Of a DNA stretch of 64,000 nucleotides, positions 1 to 9,787 are shown in pieces. Position 1 is the stretch's first letter. Every line of letters starts with the position of its first letter. The DNA is from a virus. A program made the translations under genes and the position numbers. The notes beneath the pieces were generated by a model, which did no database searches, was not told the origin of the DNA, and saw nothing but the letters and a program-made list of their open reading frames with translations. The DNA is taken from positions 62,001-126,000 of the IMG/VR virus record IMGVR_UViG_3300017917_001112; one strand, written 5' to 3'.

Positions 1-2
1 TG

Positions 3-1136
3 AATTCTGAAGCATATATGCGTTCTGGTAACTTACCAGCTCGCTATGAGACAAATACTATTTCTAAGTATACATTCTCTACTGCTACTTTCGGTTCTTC
101 TGATACAACAATCAACGTAGCATCAACTACCGAATTTCCAAGTTCTGGCACATTGATGGTCCGCAACGGCACTCAAACAGAATATATTAACTACACAACC
201 AAATCAGCTACTACATTTGGTGGTATTACTCGTGGTCAAGCAGGTGCTTCTATAAGCAGCACACATACTAGTGGTTCTAATACAGTAACTGTTTCTTCAA
301 CAACAGGTGTTCAGGTTGGACAGTTTGTCGTACCTCCTTCTTTGGGCATTTTCCCACACGGTACATATGTTGTAAGTTTTATTGCTAATACATCGATCAC
401 ACTAAGTCGTGCTGCTCAGTCTTCAGCAACTACTACATTGGTATACGCTCCAATGGGTCAAACTGCTCAGACATTTACATACTCAGCAACAGCACCAACA
501 ACTGTTCAGTTGCACGCTCCGCTAGTTGGTTCACAAATTAACCACTGGGGTACTTCCGTAATGATGGATGGTCGCTTCGATGACGATAAATCATTCGTGT
601 TCTTGCGTGGTATGACAGCACCAATTAACATTGGTATTGGCGCAACAAACGCATTGTTGGCTCTACGTATCGCACCTCACGTATCGAACGGATCAGCTGC
701 TTCTGCAATTAGTTCTCGTGATATCGTAAACCGCATGCAAATGGTTCTACGTCAAATCGGTATTCTATCTAATGGACGTTTCCTAGTTCAGTTGTTCTTG
801 AACTCAACCCCATCATCTGCTGGTACATGGGTATCACAAGGTGGTTCGTCATTGGCTCAGTATATCATCTACACAGCTGGTACAACAATGTCTGGTGGTG
901 AAATTATCGGTGGTTTCTATACAAACCCAGGATCTGGTACTGGTTATACAACAACAACCAGCGATTTGAATCTTGTCCGTGATCTAGGTAACTCTATCCT
1001 TGGTGGTGGTGGTACTGCTGGTAACACAAACATTTATCCAGATGGTCCAGATACTATTCACGTTGTTGTAACAAATATTACTGGTACTGCACAGGATATT
1101 GCTTGTCGTGTGGCTTGGACTGAAGCACAAGCATAA
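3..1136 (+). CDS. Virion structural (fibre/adhesin-like) protein, 5' truncated by window edge
   Basis: The frame is open to the left edge. The first ATG (18) is internal, because the residues before it (NSEAY) align with an internal stretch of the large virion protein at 2184-5861. It carries the end of the module YMRSGNLPARYET, a small beta module (FPSSGTLMV...EYINY...ITRGQAG, roughly nt 90-250), and a C-terminal domain of about 200 residues with HWGTSVMMDGR, IVNRMQ, IYPDGPD and a WTEAQA terminus. The same C-terminal domain closes the neighbouring protein, so the two are paralogues. Such modules are typical of T4-like aquatic phage fibre or baseplate-periphery proteins. The exact virion location is not deducible. 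Confidence 0.8.
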   Translation, partial: NSEAYMRSGNLPARYETNTISKYTFSTATFGSSDTTINVASTTEFPSSGTLMVRNGTQTEYINYTTKSATTFGGITRGQAGASISSTHTSGSNTVTVSSTTGVQVGQFVVPPSLGIFPHGTYVVSFIANTSITLSRAAQSSATTTLVYAPMGQTAQTFTYSATAPTTVQLHAPLVGSQINHWGTSVMMDGRFDDDKSFVFLRGMTAPINIGIGATNALLALRIAPHVSNGSAASAISSRDIVNRMQMVLRQIGILSNGRFLVQLFLNSTPSSAGTWVSQGGSSLAQYIIYTAGTTMSGGEIIGGFYTNPGSGTGYTTTTSDLNLVRDLGNSILGGGGTAGNTNIYPDGPDTIHVVVTNITGTAQDIACRVAWTEAQA

Positions 1137-1146
1137 TGATGTGTAA

Positions 1147-2145
1147 ATGTCAACAGAACTATCTTTACCTCAAAATGGTCTAAGAGTAGGTGATCAAATT
1201 GTTGCTGAGGGAGATAATGTCTCCCTTGGTAATAATGTTGGCGTTAGAAACGATCTCCGTGTTGGCAACACCCTTTATACGAAGCGTGTTGCCTCACCAT
1301 TTGTGACGACATATCATGACATTAATAGTCAAAATGTTGTTATAGATTGTAATTATCAAACGCACAATGTTATTCTTCGAGCAAATGCAACAGGAATTAC
1401 ATTTAACAACGTCCCACCCTCTACTGACGGATCTCTTATCATTACCGTATATTTTAATCAAGATACGGTAGGTGGTAGAGCAATCTCATGGAACACAGCA
1501 ACTAATATTCGTTGGCCAAATACTGGTTTATCTGCTGGTAATCCAATTTATCCAGCATTACAATCATTACCAAACAGAATTGATGTTTTTAAATTTGTAA
1601 CTTTTGATGGTGGAACTTCTTGGATTGGCTATCTAGACAATCCAGTAACATATTTGGATGTGCCTTCAATACAGTATTTGACTACTGCTATGAATGCACC
1701 AACTGTTGTTCAGGAGAGATTCTTTACAACAATGCCAACTTCGCATATATCAACAGCCACAACAACACCTGCTGATGCTCCTCTGACAGCTACCATAACA
1801 CCAAAGTTCGCAAATAGCAGAATAGAAGTTGTTTTCTTTTCAACCATGGCTTATGGTGCTGCTGCTTCATCTCAACTTGGCGCAATATTGTTGCGTGATA
1901 TCAATGGTGGTGGATACACCACATTAACTCCAAGAACTGGTAGCGCAAGTAGATATACATATGGTTGGTTCTATAAAGAGAGTGGATGGGACGAGGCAAC
2001 ATTAAGATATTTCGATACACCAAATACTGTTTTGCCAGTAACTTACAAACTCCAATATTTCAATCACGCAGGGTCAGGAACAAACTATCTTGTGCATCAA
2101 TATATGGAGTATGGTTGGGTTTTACGAGAGATATCGCAACCATAA
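1147..2145 (+). CDS. Putative tail fibre/virion structural protein
   Basis: A 332-residue protein that I do not recognise by name. The N-terminus contains short Asn/Gly/Val-rich turns (LRVGDQIV, NNVGVRNDLRVGN) like the collar or attachment repeats of fibre proteins. The remainder is beta-rich with few charged residues and ends YGWVLREI. It lies between two paralogous virion proteins and shows no strong Shine-Dalgarno, so it may be translated with its upstream neighbour. Its role as a virion or receptor-binding component is inferred from composition and location. Confidence 0.6.
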   Translation: MSTELSLPQNGLRVGDQIVAEGDNVSLGNNVGVRNDLRVGNTLYTKRVASPFVTTYHDINSQNVVIDCNYQTHNVILRANATGITFNNVPPSTDGSLIITVYFNQDTVGGRAISWNTATNIRWPNTGLSAGNPIYPALQSLPNRIDVFKFVTFDGGTSWIGYLDNPVTYLDVPSIQYLTTAMNAPTVVQERFFTTMPTSHISTATTTPADAPLTATITPKFANSRIEVVFFSTMAYGAAASSQLGAILLRDINGGGYTTLTPRTGSASRYTYGWFYKESGWDEATLRYFDTPNTVLPVTYKLQYFNHAGSGTNYLVHQYMEYGWVLREISQP

Positions 2146-2153
2146 TATAAATA
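2146..2153 (+). promoter_or_regulatory. T4-type late promoter TATAAATA
   Basis: An exact match to the T4 late -10 box, directly after the stop codon of the preceding gene and about 30 nt before the large virion gene. Late promoters of this form are recognised by RNA polymerase carrying gp55 with the gp45 clamp, and both proteins are encoded in this window. Confidence 0.8.
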
Positions 2154-2183
2154 ACATAGAAGATTAAATACGGAGCGTCTTAA

Positions 2184-5100
2184 ATGGCCAAAAAAGTCCT
2201 AACTGAACAGTATTATACATTTACCCCTGCAACTCGCATAGTAATAATTCCTAAAGCGATTCAGAGAGAAAATCTTGTTCTTATTACAAACGTAACACAA
2301 AATAAAGTTATCTACAACTTTAGTGATCCAAACTTAACAGCTACTTCTTATACTGTTAACAATGGTGTAACAACAATTACGTTAAATTATAACACAACAA
2401 CGATGTCTTCATCAGACTCGTTACAATTCGTTTATGACGATAGTGTTCAAGAAATTATTCCTGCAGAAACATATCAAGATCCTGTGCAGAAAATGCGCAT
2501 GTCAACACCACAGTCGTTGATTGATACTGACTTTGAATACGGAACACAACCAACCAAATGGGAAAATATTTCTCTATTGAATGGACGTCCTTCGTTCTAT
2601 GTTGATTTGCAATCACCAATTGCTATTTCAGATATTCAAGCAACAAATGGTTCTAAAAATATTATTGTATATGCTAATTATAACTCTGGAACTGGTAACG
2701 CAACAACAAGTACAACTTCTACAATTGTTACTGGAGCAGGAACCAATTTCTTATCTACAATTTTTCCAGGATATGCGCTTTATAACTCTTCTGATACATT
2801 AATTGGTATTGTTTCAACAGTTGAAACAGATACTTCTTTAACATTGCAATCGAACGCAGCAGTCAATCAAGTTACTTCAGCTTTCCGTTTTGCTCCGCAA
2901 AGAATTCCTGATGTTGGTTCTCCTATTCAGATTCAAGAGTCATTATTTACTGCAGCCAATGGTGGTTATCTAATTGAGTTAACAACTCCAGTAATCGCAT
3001 CTTCACGTTGGGAAATTCGTTATCGTGCCTCTGCTAACTTCCCAGGAACAACAGGATCTATTTTTAACACAGGTATTACAACAACATATGCTGGTTCTTT
3101 CTATACTAATTCACAAATCGCAATTAGTAGCGCAGCAGCATTCTCTGCTACTGCAGCTGGATCGCCAGCTAATGACATTGTTGTCGTTATCACAACAACA
3201 CGTGACCATGGTTTGACACTTGGTAATCTTGTTTATCTAACAGGTGCTGCAACAATTTCAACTGGAACAAATCCAGGAGGTACCTCTTACACAGTTATGG
3301 CTGTATACAGCCCACGTAAGTTTGGTGTGTTGATGGCAGCTGGATCAAACGTGCCAACTATTACTGCTGTTGGTACATTAAGTTGTTATGTTCGTAATGA
3401 GTCAACATTTGCTCATAGACCATTCGATGGTGGTGTTCGTTTCTCAACCAACACACAAAGTCATAACTATCAAGCGTTGCGTCAAACAAGACGTTACTTC
3501 CGCTATCAATCTGGTAAAGGTATTCAATTCTCAACAGGTTCTGTTCTCCGTCCAAATTTCACATTAGATACTATTTCTTCTGTTGGTAATATTGCGACAG
3601 CAACATCAAAAGAGCCACACAATTTACAACCAGGAATCTCTATCAATATTTCTGGAGCAACAGAGCCAGGACTGTCAACAAGTGCTTATAATGGCAACTT
3701 TACTGTTTTAGACGTTAATAATGAATTTGATTTTACATATCAAATGGCAAGCACACCATCAGTAACAACTGCTTTTGGTTTCCCAATCGTTGGCGCAACT
3801 GGTTGGTATGGTGCTGGTATTCGTGTTGGTATGTTTGATCAAAACAACGGATTTTATTTTGAATATGATGGTCAAAATTTAACAGCAGTTAGAAGAAACT
3901 CAACAACTCAGTTGTCTGGTTTAGTATCAGTGACTAATGGATCAGATGAAGTAAACTCAGTAACTTCTTTAGGAACTGGCAAACAAACTAAATTTTTAAA
4001 ACAATTGGCTCCAGGTGATTGGATATCAATCAAAGGAATGTCTTATCGTGTTATGGAAGTCATTAATGATTTAAGAATACGTATAAATCCAGAATATCGT
4101 GGTGCTACAATTTCTGGTGGTGTTGTTAACAAAATTAATGAAGTTCGTATTCCGCAATCTCAATGGAACATTGATCGTTGTGATGGTTATGGACCATCTG
4201 GTTTTACACTAGATTTAAACAAAATGCAGATGATTTATTGCGACTACGCTTGGTATGGTGCTGGCGCAATTCGTTTTGGTTTTAAAGATCAAGAAGGTAG
4301 AATTATCTATTGTCACAGAATTGTAAACTCTAACGTAAATGCTGAAGCATACATGCGTTCTGGTAACTTGCCAGCTCGCTACGAAACACATACATTCGCA
4401 CCGTATACTTACATCACTCAAACATTTACTTCTGGAGCATCAACATTGACTGTTAATAGCACAGAAGGATTTCCAAATTCTGGTGTATTGTTAATTGCAG
4501 ATCCAGGAAGAACATCAGCAGATGCTGCTTTAACAGGTGGTTCTCCAGGTGGTGCTGATTATTACGAATATGTTCAATATAGTAGTAAAACAGCAACAAC
4601 ATTTACAGTAACACAACGTGGTGCTGGTCTTGGTATGAATGGCGCAACTATCGCTGGTTATCGTTCTGATTATTTTAATACTGGTGGTGGAACTGTTGCA
4701 ACTGTTAACGGAAGTAACACTGTTACAACTTCAAAAGGATTTGCGCAAAACTCAATCGGTAATGCGTTAAACATGGCTCCGATTGGAGCGTTCGTAACTG
4801 GTACAAACATTCCAGAAAACACATACATTACTGGTTTTAATTCTTCAGCCTCAACTATTGAATTGAGCCAAGCATGTACTGGTACTGGTAATATTACCAA
4901 TTTTAACGTATACGCAGCATCTTCAAACGCAAACGGAACAAACAACTCTGGTACTACACATACATATGATACTGATGGTCCAGTTATTCCAGTATTTCTA
5001 CATACTAATCAATTTGCTCCAACTGCAAATCACTGGGGTACATCTGTTATTATGGACGGTCGTTACGATGACGATAAATCTCTGGTGTTTACTGCTGGTA

Positions 5101-5861
5101 ACCCTTCATATGTTACGAACTACACATCAACAATCAACGCAGTATTAAGTTTGCGTGTTGCGCCATCAGTCGATAATGGTGCTTCTGGTGTTCTTGGATT
5201 AAAAGAAATTGTTAATCGCATGCAGTTGACACTACGTTCTATTGGTGTTACATCGAATGGTGCGTTTTTCGTTCGTATTATTTTAAATCCAAGATTTATT
5301 ACAAATGCACCAACATTCCAAAACGTAGGTGGTTCTTCATTATCACAAGTCGTTTACCATCCAAATGGAACACAAATTACTGGTGGTGAAACAATTTTTG
5401 CGTTCTATACTGACCAAGGTGGTGGTGGATTAAACTACACAGTTACAACTGCTGAACTTGATAAAGTTCGCGATCTTGGAAACTCAGTTCTTGGTGGTGG
5501 TTTGACAAACACATTAACATTGAACTCAAACGTGAATATCTATCCAGATGGTCCAGATATTCTTACAATTTGTTGTTCTAACGTACTACAACCAATTACT
5601 GTTTCACCAACAACAACAACTTCTGGTTCTCCAATTGTAGTTATTAATGATGTAACTGGTTTTGAGCAAGGTTGGGTTGTTTCGTCATCTACAGGTGGTA
5701 CTGCTACTGGTGGTATTGTCAAAACCATTACTGCTAGATCTGGTGGTGGCTATGATGTGGCGTTTTCTAAAAATGCTACCTCTGGTACGAATGGTACTGT
5801 TGTTCTATCCCCTCCAGGAAATCTTGCTGCTCGTATTTCATGGACAGAAGCACAGGCATAA
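2184..5861 (+). CDS. Large virion structural protein (multi-module fibre/baseplate-associated)
   Basis: A 1225-residue beta-rich protein immediately upstream of gp13, where marine T4-like phages usually encode a very large structural protein. The middle carries the recurrent module with IPQSQW...RCDG...FTLDL...GAGAIRFGF...YMRSGNLPARYE (about residues 655-735). A small FPNSG...EYVQYSSKTATTF module follows, then the C-terminal HWGTSVIMDGR/IVNRMQ/IYPDGPD/WTEAQA domain shared with the protein at the left edge. Compared with that paralogue it has an extra 70-residue Gly/Thr/Ser insertion (about residues 1137-1210) just before the terminus. It is expressed from the late box at 2146. Attachment or adhesion is inferred. 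Confidence 0.8.
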   Translation: MAKKVLTEQYYTFTPATRIVIIPKAIQRENLVLITNVTQNKVIYNFSDPNLTATSYTVNNGVTTITLNYNTTTMSSSDSLQFVYDDSVQEIIPAETYQDPVQKMRMSTPQSLIDTDFEYGTQPTKWENISLLNGRPSFYVDLQSPIAISDIQATNGSKNIIVYANYNSGTGNATTSTTSTIVTGAGTNFLSTIFPGYALYNSSDTLIGIVSTVETDTSLTLQSNAAVNQVTSAFRFAPQRIPDVGSPIQIQESLFTAANGGYLIELTTPVIASSRWEIRYRASANFPGTTGSIFNTGITTTYAGSFYTNSQIAISSAAAFSATAAGSPANDIVVVITTTRDHGLTLGNLVYLTGAATISTGTNPGGTSYTVMAVYSPRKFGVLMAAGSNVPTITAVGTLSCYVRNESTFAHRPFDGGVRFSTNTQSHNYQALRQTRRYFRYQSGKGIQFSTGSVLRPNFTLDTISSVGNIATATSKEPHNLQPGISINISGATEPGLSTSAYNGNFTVLDVNNEFDFTYQMASTPSVTTAFGFPIVGATGWYGAGIRVGMFDQNNGFYFEYDGQNLTAVRRNSTTQLSGLVSVTNGSDEVNSVTSLGTGKQTKFLKQLAPGDWISIKGMSYRVMEVINDLRIRINPEYRGATISGGVVNKINEVRIPQSQWNIDRCDGYGPSGFTLDLNKMQMIYCDYAWYGAGAIRFGFKDQEGRIIYCHRIVNSNVNAEAYMRSGNLPARYETHTFAPYTYITQTFTSGASTLTVNSTEGFPNSGVLLIADPGRTSADAALTGGSPGGADYYEYVQYSSKTATTFTVTQRGAGLGMNGATIAGYRSDYFNTGGGTVATVNGSNTVTTSKGFAQNSIGNALNMAPIGAFVTGTNIPENTYITGFNSSASTIELSQACTGTGNITNFNVYAASSNANGTNNSGTTHTYDTDGPVIPVFLHTNQFAPTANHWGTSVIMDGRYDDDKSLVFTAGNPSYVTNYTSTINAVLSLRVAPSVDNGASGVLGLKEIVNRMQLTLRSIGVTSNGAFFVRIILNPRFITNAPTFQNVGGSSLSQVVYHPNGTQITGGETIFAFYTDQGGGGLNYTVTTAELDKVRDLGNSVLGGGLTNTLTLNSNVNIYPDGPDILTICCSNVLQPITVSPTTTTSGSPIVVINDVTGFEQGWVVSSSTGGTATGGIVKTITARSGGGYDVAFSKNATSGTNGTVVLSPPGNLAARISWTEAQA

Positions 5862-5864
5862 ACT

Positions 5865-6617
5865 ATGGCTGCTCCAACAACAAGAGATACATTTACAGAC
5901 TACTGTCTGAGAAAACTTGGTCATCCAGTTGTCGAAATTAACGTAGACGATGACCAAGTTTCCGATCGTATTGATGAAGCATTGCAATTTTATCAAGAGT
6001 TTCACTACGATGGTGTTGAAAGAATATATCTAAAACATCAAGTTACTTCCTCAGACATAAGCAATGGTTACATACCACTTACAGATTTAATTATTGGTGT
6101 TCGAAATATTTTTCCTTTTTCTGGAACAACAACCAGTGGTACAGCCGATGGATTGTTTAATCTTCAATATCAGTTGCGCCTAAATGACTTATATGATTTA
6201 ACAAACACATCTTTAGTTTACTATAATACTGTTCGTGATTATATTGCAATGTTAGATTTGTTATTAAATGGAGCAAAACCATTACGCTTTAATAAACACC
6301 AAAATCGTTTATACATTGATATGAAGTGGGCTGATGAAGATATTGAAGGTAAATGGATTATCGTTGACTGTTATCGTGCTATGGATCCAGCTACATGGGC
6401 TGATGTTTGGAATGACATGTGGTTAAAAAGATATGCTACTGCTTTAATCAAAAAACAATGGGCAACCAACATTAAGAAGTTCTCAGGTCTTCAACTTCCA
6501 GGTGGTGTTACTTTAGATGGCGACAAACTATACGAAGAAGCAAGCTCTGAGATAGAAGAATTAGAAAAACAAGCACAAGATACATTCTCTCTGCCACCAG
6601 ATTTTATGATGGGTTAA
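5865..6617 (+). CDS. gp13: Neck protein gp13
   Basis: A 250-residue protein with the conserved gp13 N-terminus RDTFTDYCLRKLG followed by INVDDDQVSDRIDEALQFYQ, a signature shared by gp13 of T4-like marine phages. In T4, gp13 and gp14 form the neck that closes the filled head and receives the tail. It is somewhat shorter than T4 gp13 (about 309 residues), as in cyanophages. It starts 4 nt after the large virion gene and is followed directly by gp14, the classic order. Confidence 0.93.
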   Translation: MAAPTTRDTFTDYCLRKLGHPVVEINVDDDQVSDRIDEALQFYQEFHYDGVERIYLKHQVTSSDISNGYIPLTDLIIGVRNIFPFSGTTTSGTADGLFNLQYQLRLNDLYDLTNTSLVYYNTVRDYIAMLDLLLNGAKPLRFNKHQNRLYIDMKWADEDIEGKWIIVDCYRAMDPATWADVWNDMWLKRYATALIKKQWATNIKKFSGLQLPGGVTLDGDKLYEEASSEIEELEKQAQDTFSLPPDFMMG

Positions 6618-6618
6618 G

Positions 6619-7344
6619 ATGCCAAAAAATGTTTACTTTACACAGGGAACAAAAAGCGAACAGTATCTTTTAGAAGACTTGATTGTTGAGTCGCTAAAGA
6701 TATATGGACAAGATGTTTATTATATTCCCAGAACACTGGTCAATAAAGATCCAGTGTTAGGAGAAGATGTTCTATCTAAATTTGAAGCAGCATATGACAT
6801 CGAGATGTATTTCGAAGATGTCGATGACTTTCAAGGACAGGGCACATTTTTACAAAAGTTTGGTATTGAAATTGAAAAATCAGCTACTCTTGTTGTTGCT
6901 CGTAGACGTTGGGAGCAGCTAATTGGTCGTCATGGTGTAACAAGAATACCTTCTCGTCCAGCAGAAGGCGATCTAATTTATTTCCCCCTAACAAAGAAAC
7001 TTTTTGAAGTTCGTTTCGTTGAACATGAGGATCCATTTTATCAAATCGGTAAATTGTATGTGTTCAAATTAAGAATTGAAACATTCCAGTATGCTAGTGA
7101 GCGTATTGATACAGGAATCGCTGAGATTGATACTGTTGAGGACACATACTCTTACGATCAAGATATGATTCGTGCAGAAGATGGTGAATTTATTGAAGGT
7201 GAACAAACTGATGAAGAATATGCACTTGAAACTGAATCTGATCCAACTAAAGATGTCGGCGATAATTCAAGATATGACACTGAGGGAACTGGTCTTGTTG
7301 ACTTCGATGAATCAAATCCATTTGGTGAGGTAAAGAATGCTTAA
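6619..7344 (+). CDS. gp14: Neck protein gp14
   Basis: A 241-residue protein starting MPKNVYFTQGTKSEQYLLEDL, with IYGQDVYYIPR and a YDIEMY/FQGQGTFLQKFGIEI segment characteristic of T4 gp14. It builds the neck with gp13. The C-terminal third is very acidic (about residues 175-235). Its end overlaps the gp15 start by 8 nt, indicating translational coupling. Confidence 0.93.
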   Translation: MPKNVYFTQGTKSEQYLLEDLIVESLKIYGQDVYYIPRTLVNKDPVLGEDVLSKFEAAYDIEMYFEDVDDFQGQGTFLQKFGIEIEKSATLVVARRRWEQLIGRHGVTRIPSRPAEGDLIYFPLTKKLFEVRFVEHEDPFYQIGKLYVFKLRIETFQYASERIDTGIAEIDTVEDTYSYDQDMIRAEDGEFIEGEQTDEEYALETESDPTKDVGDNSRYDTEGTGLVDFDESNPFGEVKNA

Positions 7345-8116
7345 TCATAGTCATTTCTATCATGCGACAGTAAGAAATAGCATTATCGTTTTTGGTAAAC
7401 TGTTTAACAGTGTGTTTATCAAAAGAGACAATGCAGATGGTACACCCAATCAGTTAGTAAAAGTGCCAATCACATATGGTCCAAAAGAGAAATGGCTGGT
7501 TCGTTCTGAGAATGATCCAGACTTAGATAGACCAGTAGAAATTGTTCTCCCAAGGATGACATTCGAAATTACAGATTTTCAATACGATGCTTCTAGGAAA
7601 GTCAATTCTCTAAATCAACTTATCATTGAAGATGAAATAAATGGTGAAAAGCGTAGATCTCAGTATGTTCCTGTCCCATACAATCTTGGAATTACCATGT
7701 ATATAATTTCCAAGACACAAGAAGATGCCTTACAAATTGTAGAACAGATACTACCATTTTTTACACCACATTATAATCTCACAGTAAATTTAAATACTCA
7801 AATGGGATATAAGTTTGATGTTCCTACAGTTTTAAATGGTATTAATCTTCAAGATGATTATGATGGTCCATTTGAACAAAGACGTGTTGTTATTTACACG
7901 CTAACATTTACGATGAAGACTCAAATGTTTGGACCAGTAACTGAATCTGAAGTTATTAGAACTGTTCAAACAAATATTAAAGAAACTAAAAAAGATGAAC
8001 TTGGTAATGAAGTTGTAGCAAGACGTAGAGAATATACAGCATCTGTAGATCCAATAACAACTTCAATCAGCACAACCCCAATACCTGTTGATGAAGAATG
8101 GAATTTTGATTTTTAA
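7337..8116 (+). CDS. gp15: Tail sheath terminator/stabiliser gp15
   Basis: A 259-residue protein beginning with an aromatic FYHATVRNSIIVFGKLFN segment. It continues with VPITYGPKEKWL and PRMTFEITDFQYDASRK, hallmarks of gp15. In T4, gp15 caps the tail tube and sheath and forms the connection to the gp13/gp14 neck. Its stop overlaps the terminase start (TAATG). Confidence 0.92.
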   Translation: MLNHSHFYHATVRNSIIVFGKLFNSVFIKRDNADGTPNQLVKVPITYGPKEKWLVRSENDPDLDRPVEIVLPRMTFEITDFQYDASRKVNSLNQLIIEDEINGEKRRSQYVPVPYNLGITMYIISKTQEDALQIVEQILPFFTPHYNLTVNLNTQMGYKFDVPTVLNGINLQDDYDGPFEQRRVVIYTLTFTMKTQMFGPVTESEVIRTVQTNIKETKKDELGNEVVARRREYTASVDPITTSISTTPIPVDEEWNFDF

Positions 8117-9705
8117 TGACAACAAAAAATTATAACTCCAATGCTAACTTAAAGGCAATTGGAGTTGAAATACCTTTTACTCAAGAGGACATTAAAGAAT
8201 ATATTAAATGTTCTCAGGATCCAGTGTATTTTGTAGATAACTACTGTTATATTGTTACATTAGATCATGGCATTCAGCAGTTTAAATTATATGATTGTCA
8301 AAAAGAAAAAATTCAAACTATACATGAAAATCGTAAAGTAATTATTATGGAGGGTAGACAGCAAGGAAAAACAACAACTGCTGCTGCATACATTCTCTGG
8401 TACACAATATTTCAGGCAAACAAACAAGTTGCCATTTTAGCAAACAAAGCATCCACATCACGCGAAATCTTATCACGTTATCAATTGATGTACGAGAACT
8501 TGCCATTATGGATGCAACAGGGTGTGAAGACATGGAACAAAGGTGATATTGAACTTGAGAATGGATCAAAAGTTTTTACTGCTGCAACCACAGCATCTGG
8601 TATTCGTTCCAAATCAGTAAACTTTTTGTATATTGACGAAGCATCTATTATTCCCAACAATATTGCTGATGCGTTTTTTACTTCCGTTTATCCAACAATT
8701 TCTGCTGGTACAACTACAAAAATTTTAATTACATCAACTCCACTTGGTTATAATCATTTCTGGAAATTTTGGAATGATGCAGAAAATGATAGAAATGACT
8801 TCGTTCCATTGTTTATTCCTTATTGGAAAATTCCTGGACGTGATGAGAAGTGGGCTGAAGAGCAACGCAGACAACTTGGTGATCTTAAATATAATCAAGA
8901 GGTTCTGTGTAAGTTCCTCGGTTCTGCATTAACATTGATTGATGCAAACACAATATCGCAACTTTCTGCTGATAAAGTCATTCACAGTAAAGATGGGTTA
9001 GATTTAACTTCTTATCCACAAAAGGGTCATCAGTATATTATTGTTGCTGACGTAGCAAAAGGTGTTGGTGGCGATTACTCTGCATTTACAATTATTGATA
9101 TGACGGATGTGCCATATCGTATGGTCGGTAAATATAGAAGCAACAAGATAAATCCAGTGTTGTATCCTAATATTATACATAAAGTTGCAAAAGATTATAA
9201 TGATGCTTATGTGCTGGTGGAAATAAACATAAGCGAACAAGTAGCCTATATTTTGCATGATGAATTGATGTATGAAAATATAATTTTTGTTAACAGAACC
9301 ACAAACGGACAAGTTGTTTCTGGTGGTTTCGGTGGTGGTAAAGTTCAGTTTGGCGTAAACACAGACAAGCGTGTTAAGCGTGTTGGATGTCATAATTTTA
9401 AAGCCATGCTTGAAGAGAAAAAACTAATTGTAAATGATGTAGATACGATCTCTGAAATTTCGACTTTTATTGAAACAAGAGGTTCTTATGCTGCAGATGA
9501 AGGTTACCATGACGACTTAGTTATGCCATTAGTACTTTTTGGTTGGTTGACAACAAACTCATATTTCAAAGACTTGAGTCTAAAAGACATTAACCTAAGA
9601 AAAGCCATGTATGAAAAACAAATGCTTGCCATCGAAGAGGAATTAACTCCCTTTGGATTCATTGATGATGGCATTCAGATTGAAAACGACCACCAAAACT
9701 TCTGA
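8116..9705 (+). CDS. gp17: Terminase large subunit gp17
   Basis: A 529-residue DNA-packaging motor protein with ATPase and nuclease domains. Walker A is GRQQGKTT (residues 80-87), Walker B is LYIDEA (171-176), and the coupling motif is ITSTP (205-209) followed by GYNHFW. The RNase H-like nuclease begins at VADVAKGVGGDYS (Asp312), with a later YHDDLVMP acidic site. The fold and motif order match T4 gp17. No small terminase (gp16) lies between gp15 and gp17 as in T4, so gp16 must be elsewhere or too diverged to see. Confidence 0.95.
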   Translation: MTTKNYNSNANLKAIGVEIPFTQEDIKEYIKCSQDPVYFVDNYCYIVTLDHGIQQFKLYDCQKEKIQTIHENRKVIIMEGRQQGKTTTAAAYILWYTIFQANKQVAILANKASTSREILSRYQLMYENLPLWMQQGVKTWNKGDIELENGSKVFTAATTASGIRSKSVNFLYIDEASIIPNNIADAFFTSVYPTISAGTTTKILITSTPLGYNHFWKFWNDAENDRNDFVPLFIPYWKIPGRDEKWAEEQRRQLGDLKYNQEVLCKFLGSALTLIDANTISQLSADKVIHSKDGLDLTSYPQKGHQYIIVADVAKGVGGDYSAFTIIDMTDVPYRMVGKYRSNKINPVLYPNIIHKVAKDYNDAYVLVEINISEQVAYILHDELMYENIIFVNRTTNGQVVSGGFGGGKVQFGVNTDKRVKRVGCHNFKAMLEEKKLIVNDVDTISEISTFIETRGSYAADEGYHDDLVMPLVLFGWLTTNSYFKDLSLKDINLRKAMYEKQMLAIEEELTPFGFIDDGIQIENDHQNF

Positions 9706-9717
9706 AATCATCGAAAT

Positions 9718-9725
9718 ACTAAATA
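9718..9725 (+). promoter_or_regulatory. Late promoter variant ACTAAATA upstream of gp18
   Basis: TACTAAATAAA lies about 63 nt upstream of the sheath gene, and the same string precedes the tube gene (11868). This is the CTAAATA variant of the T4 late box. Position and repetition support it; no transcript data are available. Confidence 0.65.
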
Positions 9726-9787
9726 AAAAAGATGAAACAAAGGGTTGTTACAACAACGACAAATAATCGTATCAAGGAGACATAGCC

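Noticed and set aside
9004-9393. 129-codon minus-strand ORF inside gp17
   Set aside because: Antisense to conserved terminase nuclease motifs; no promoter or RBS.
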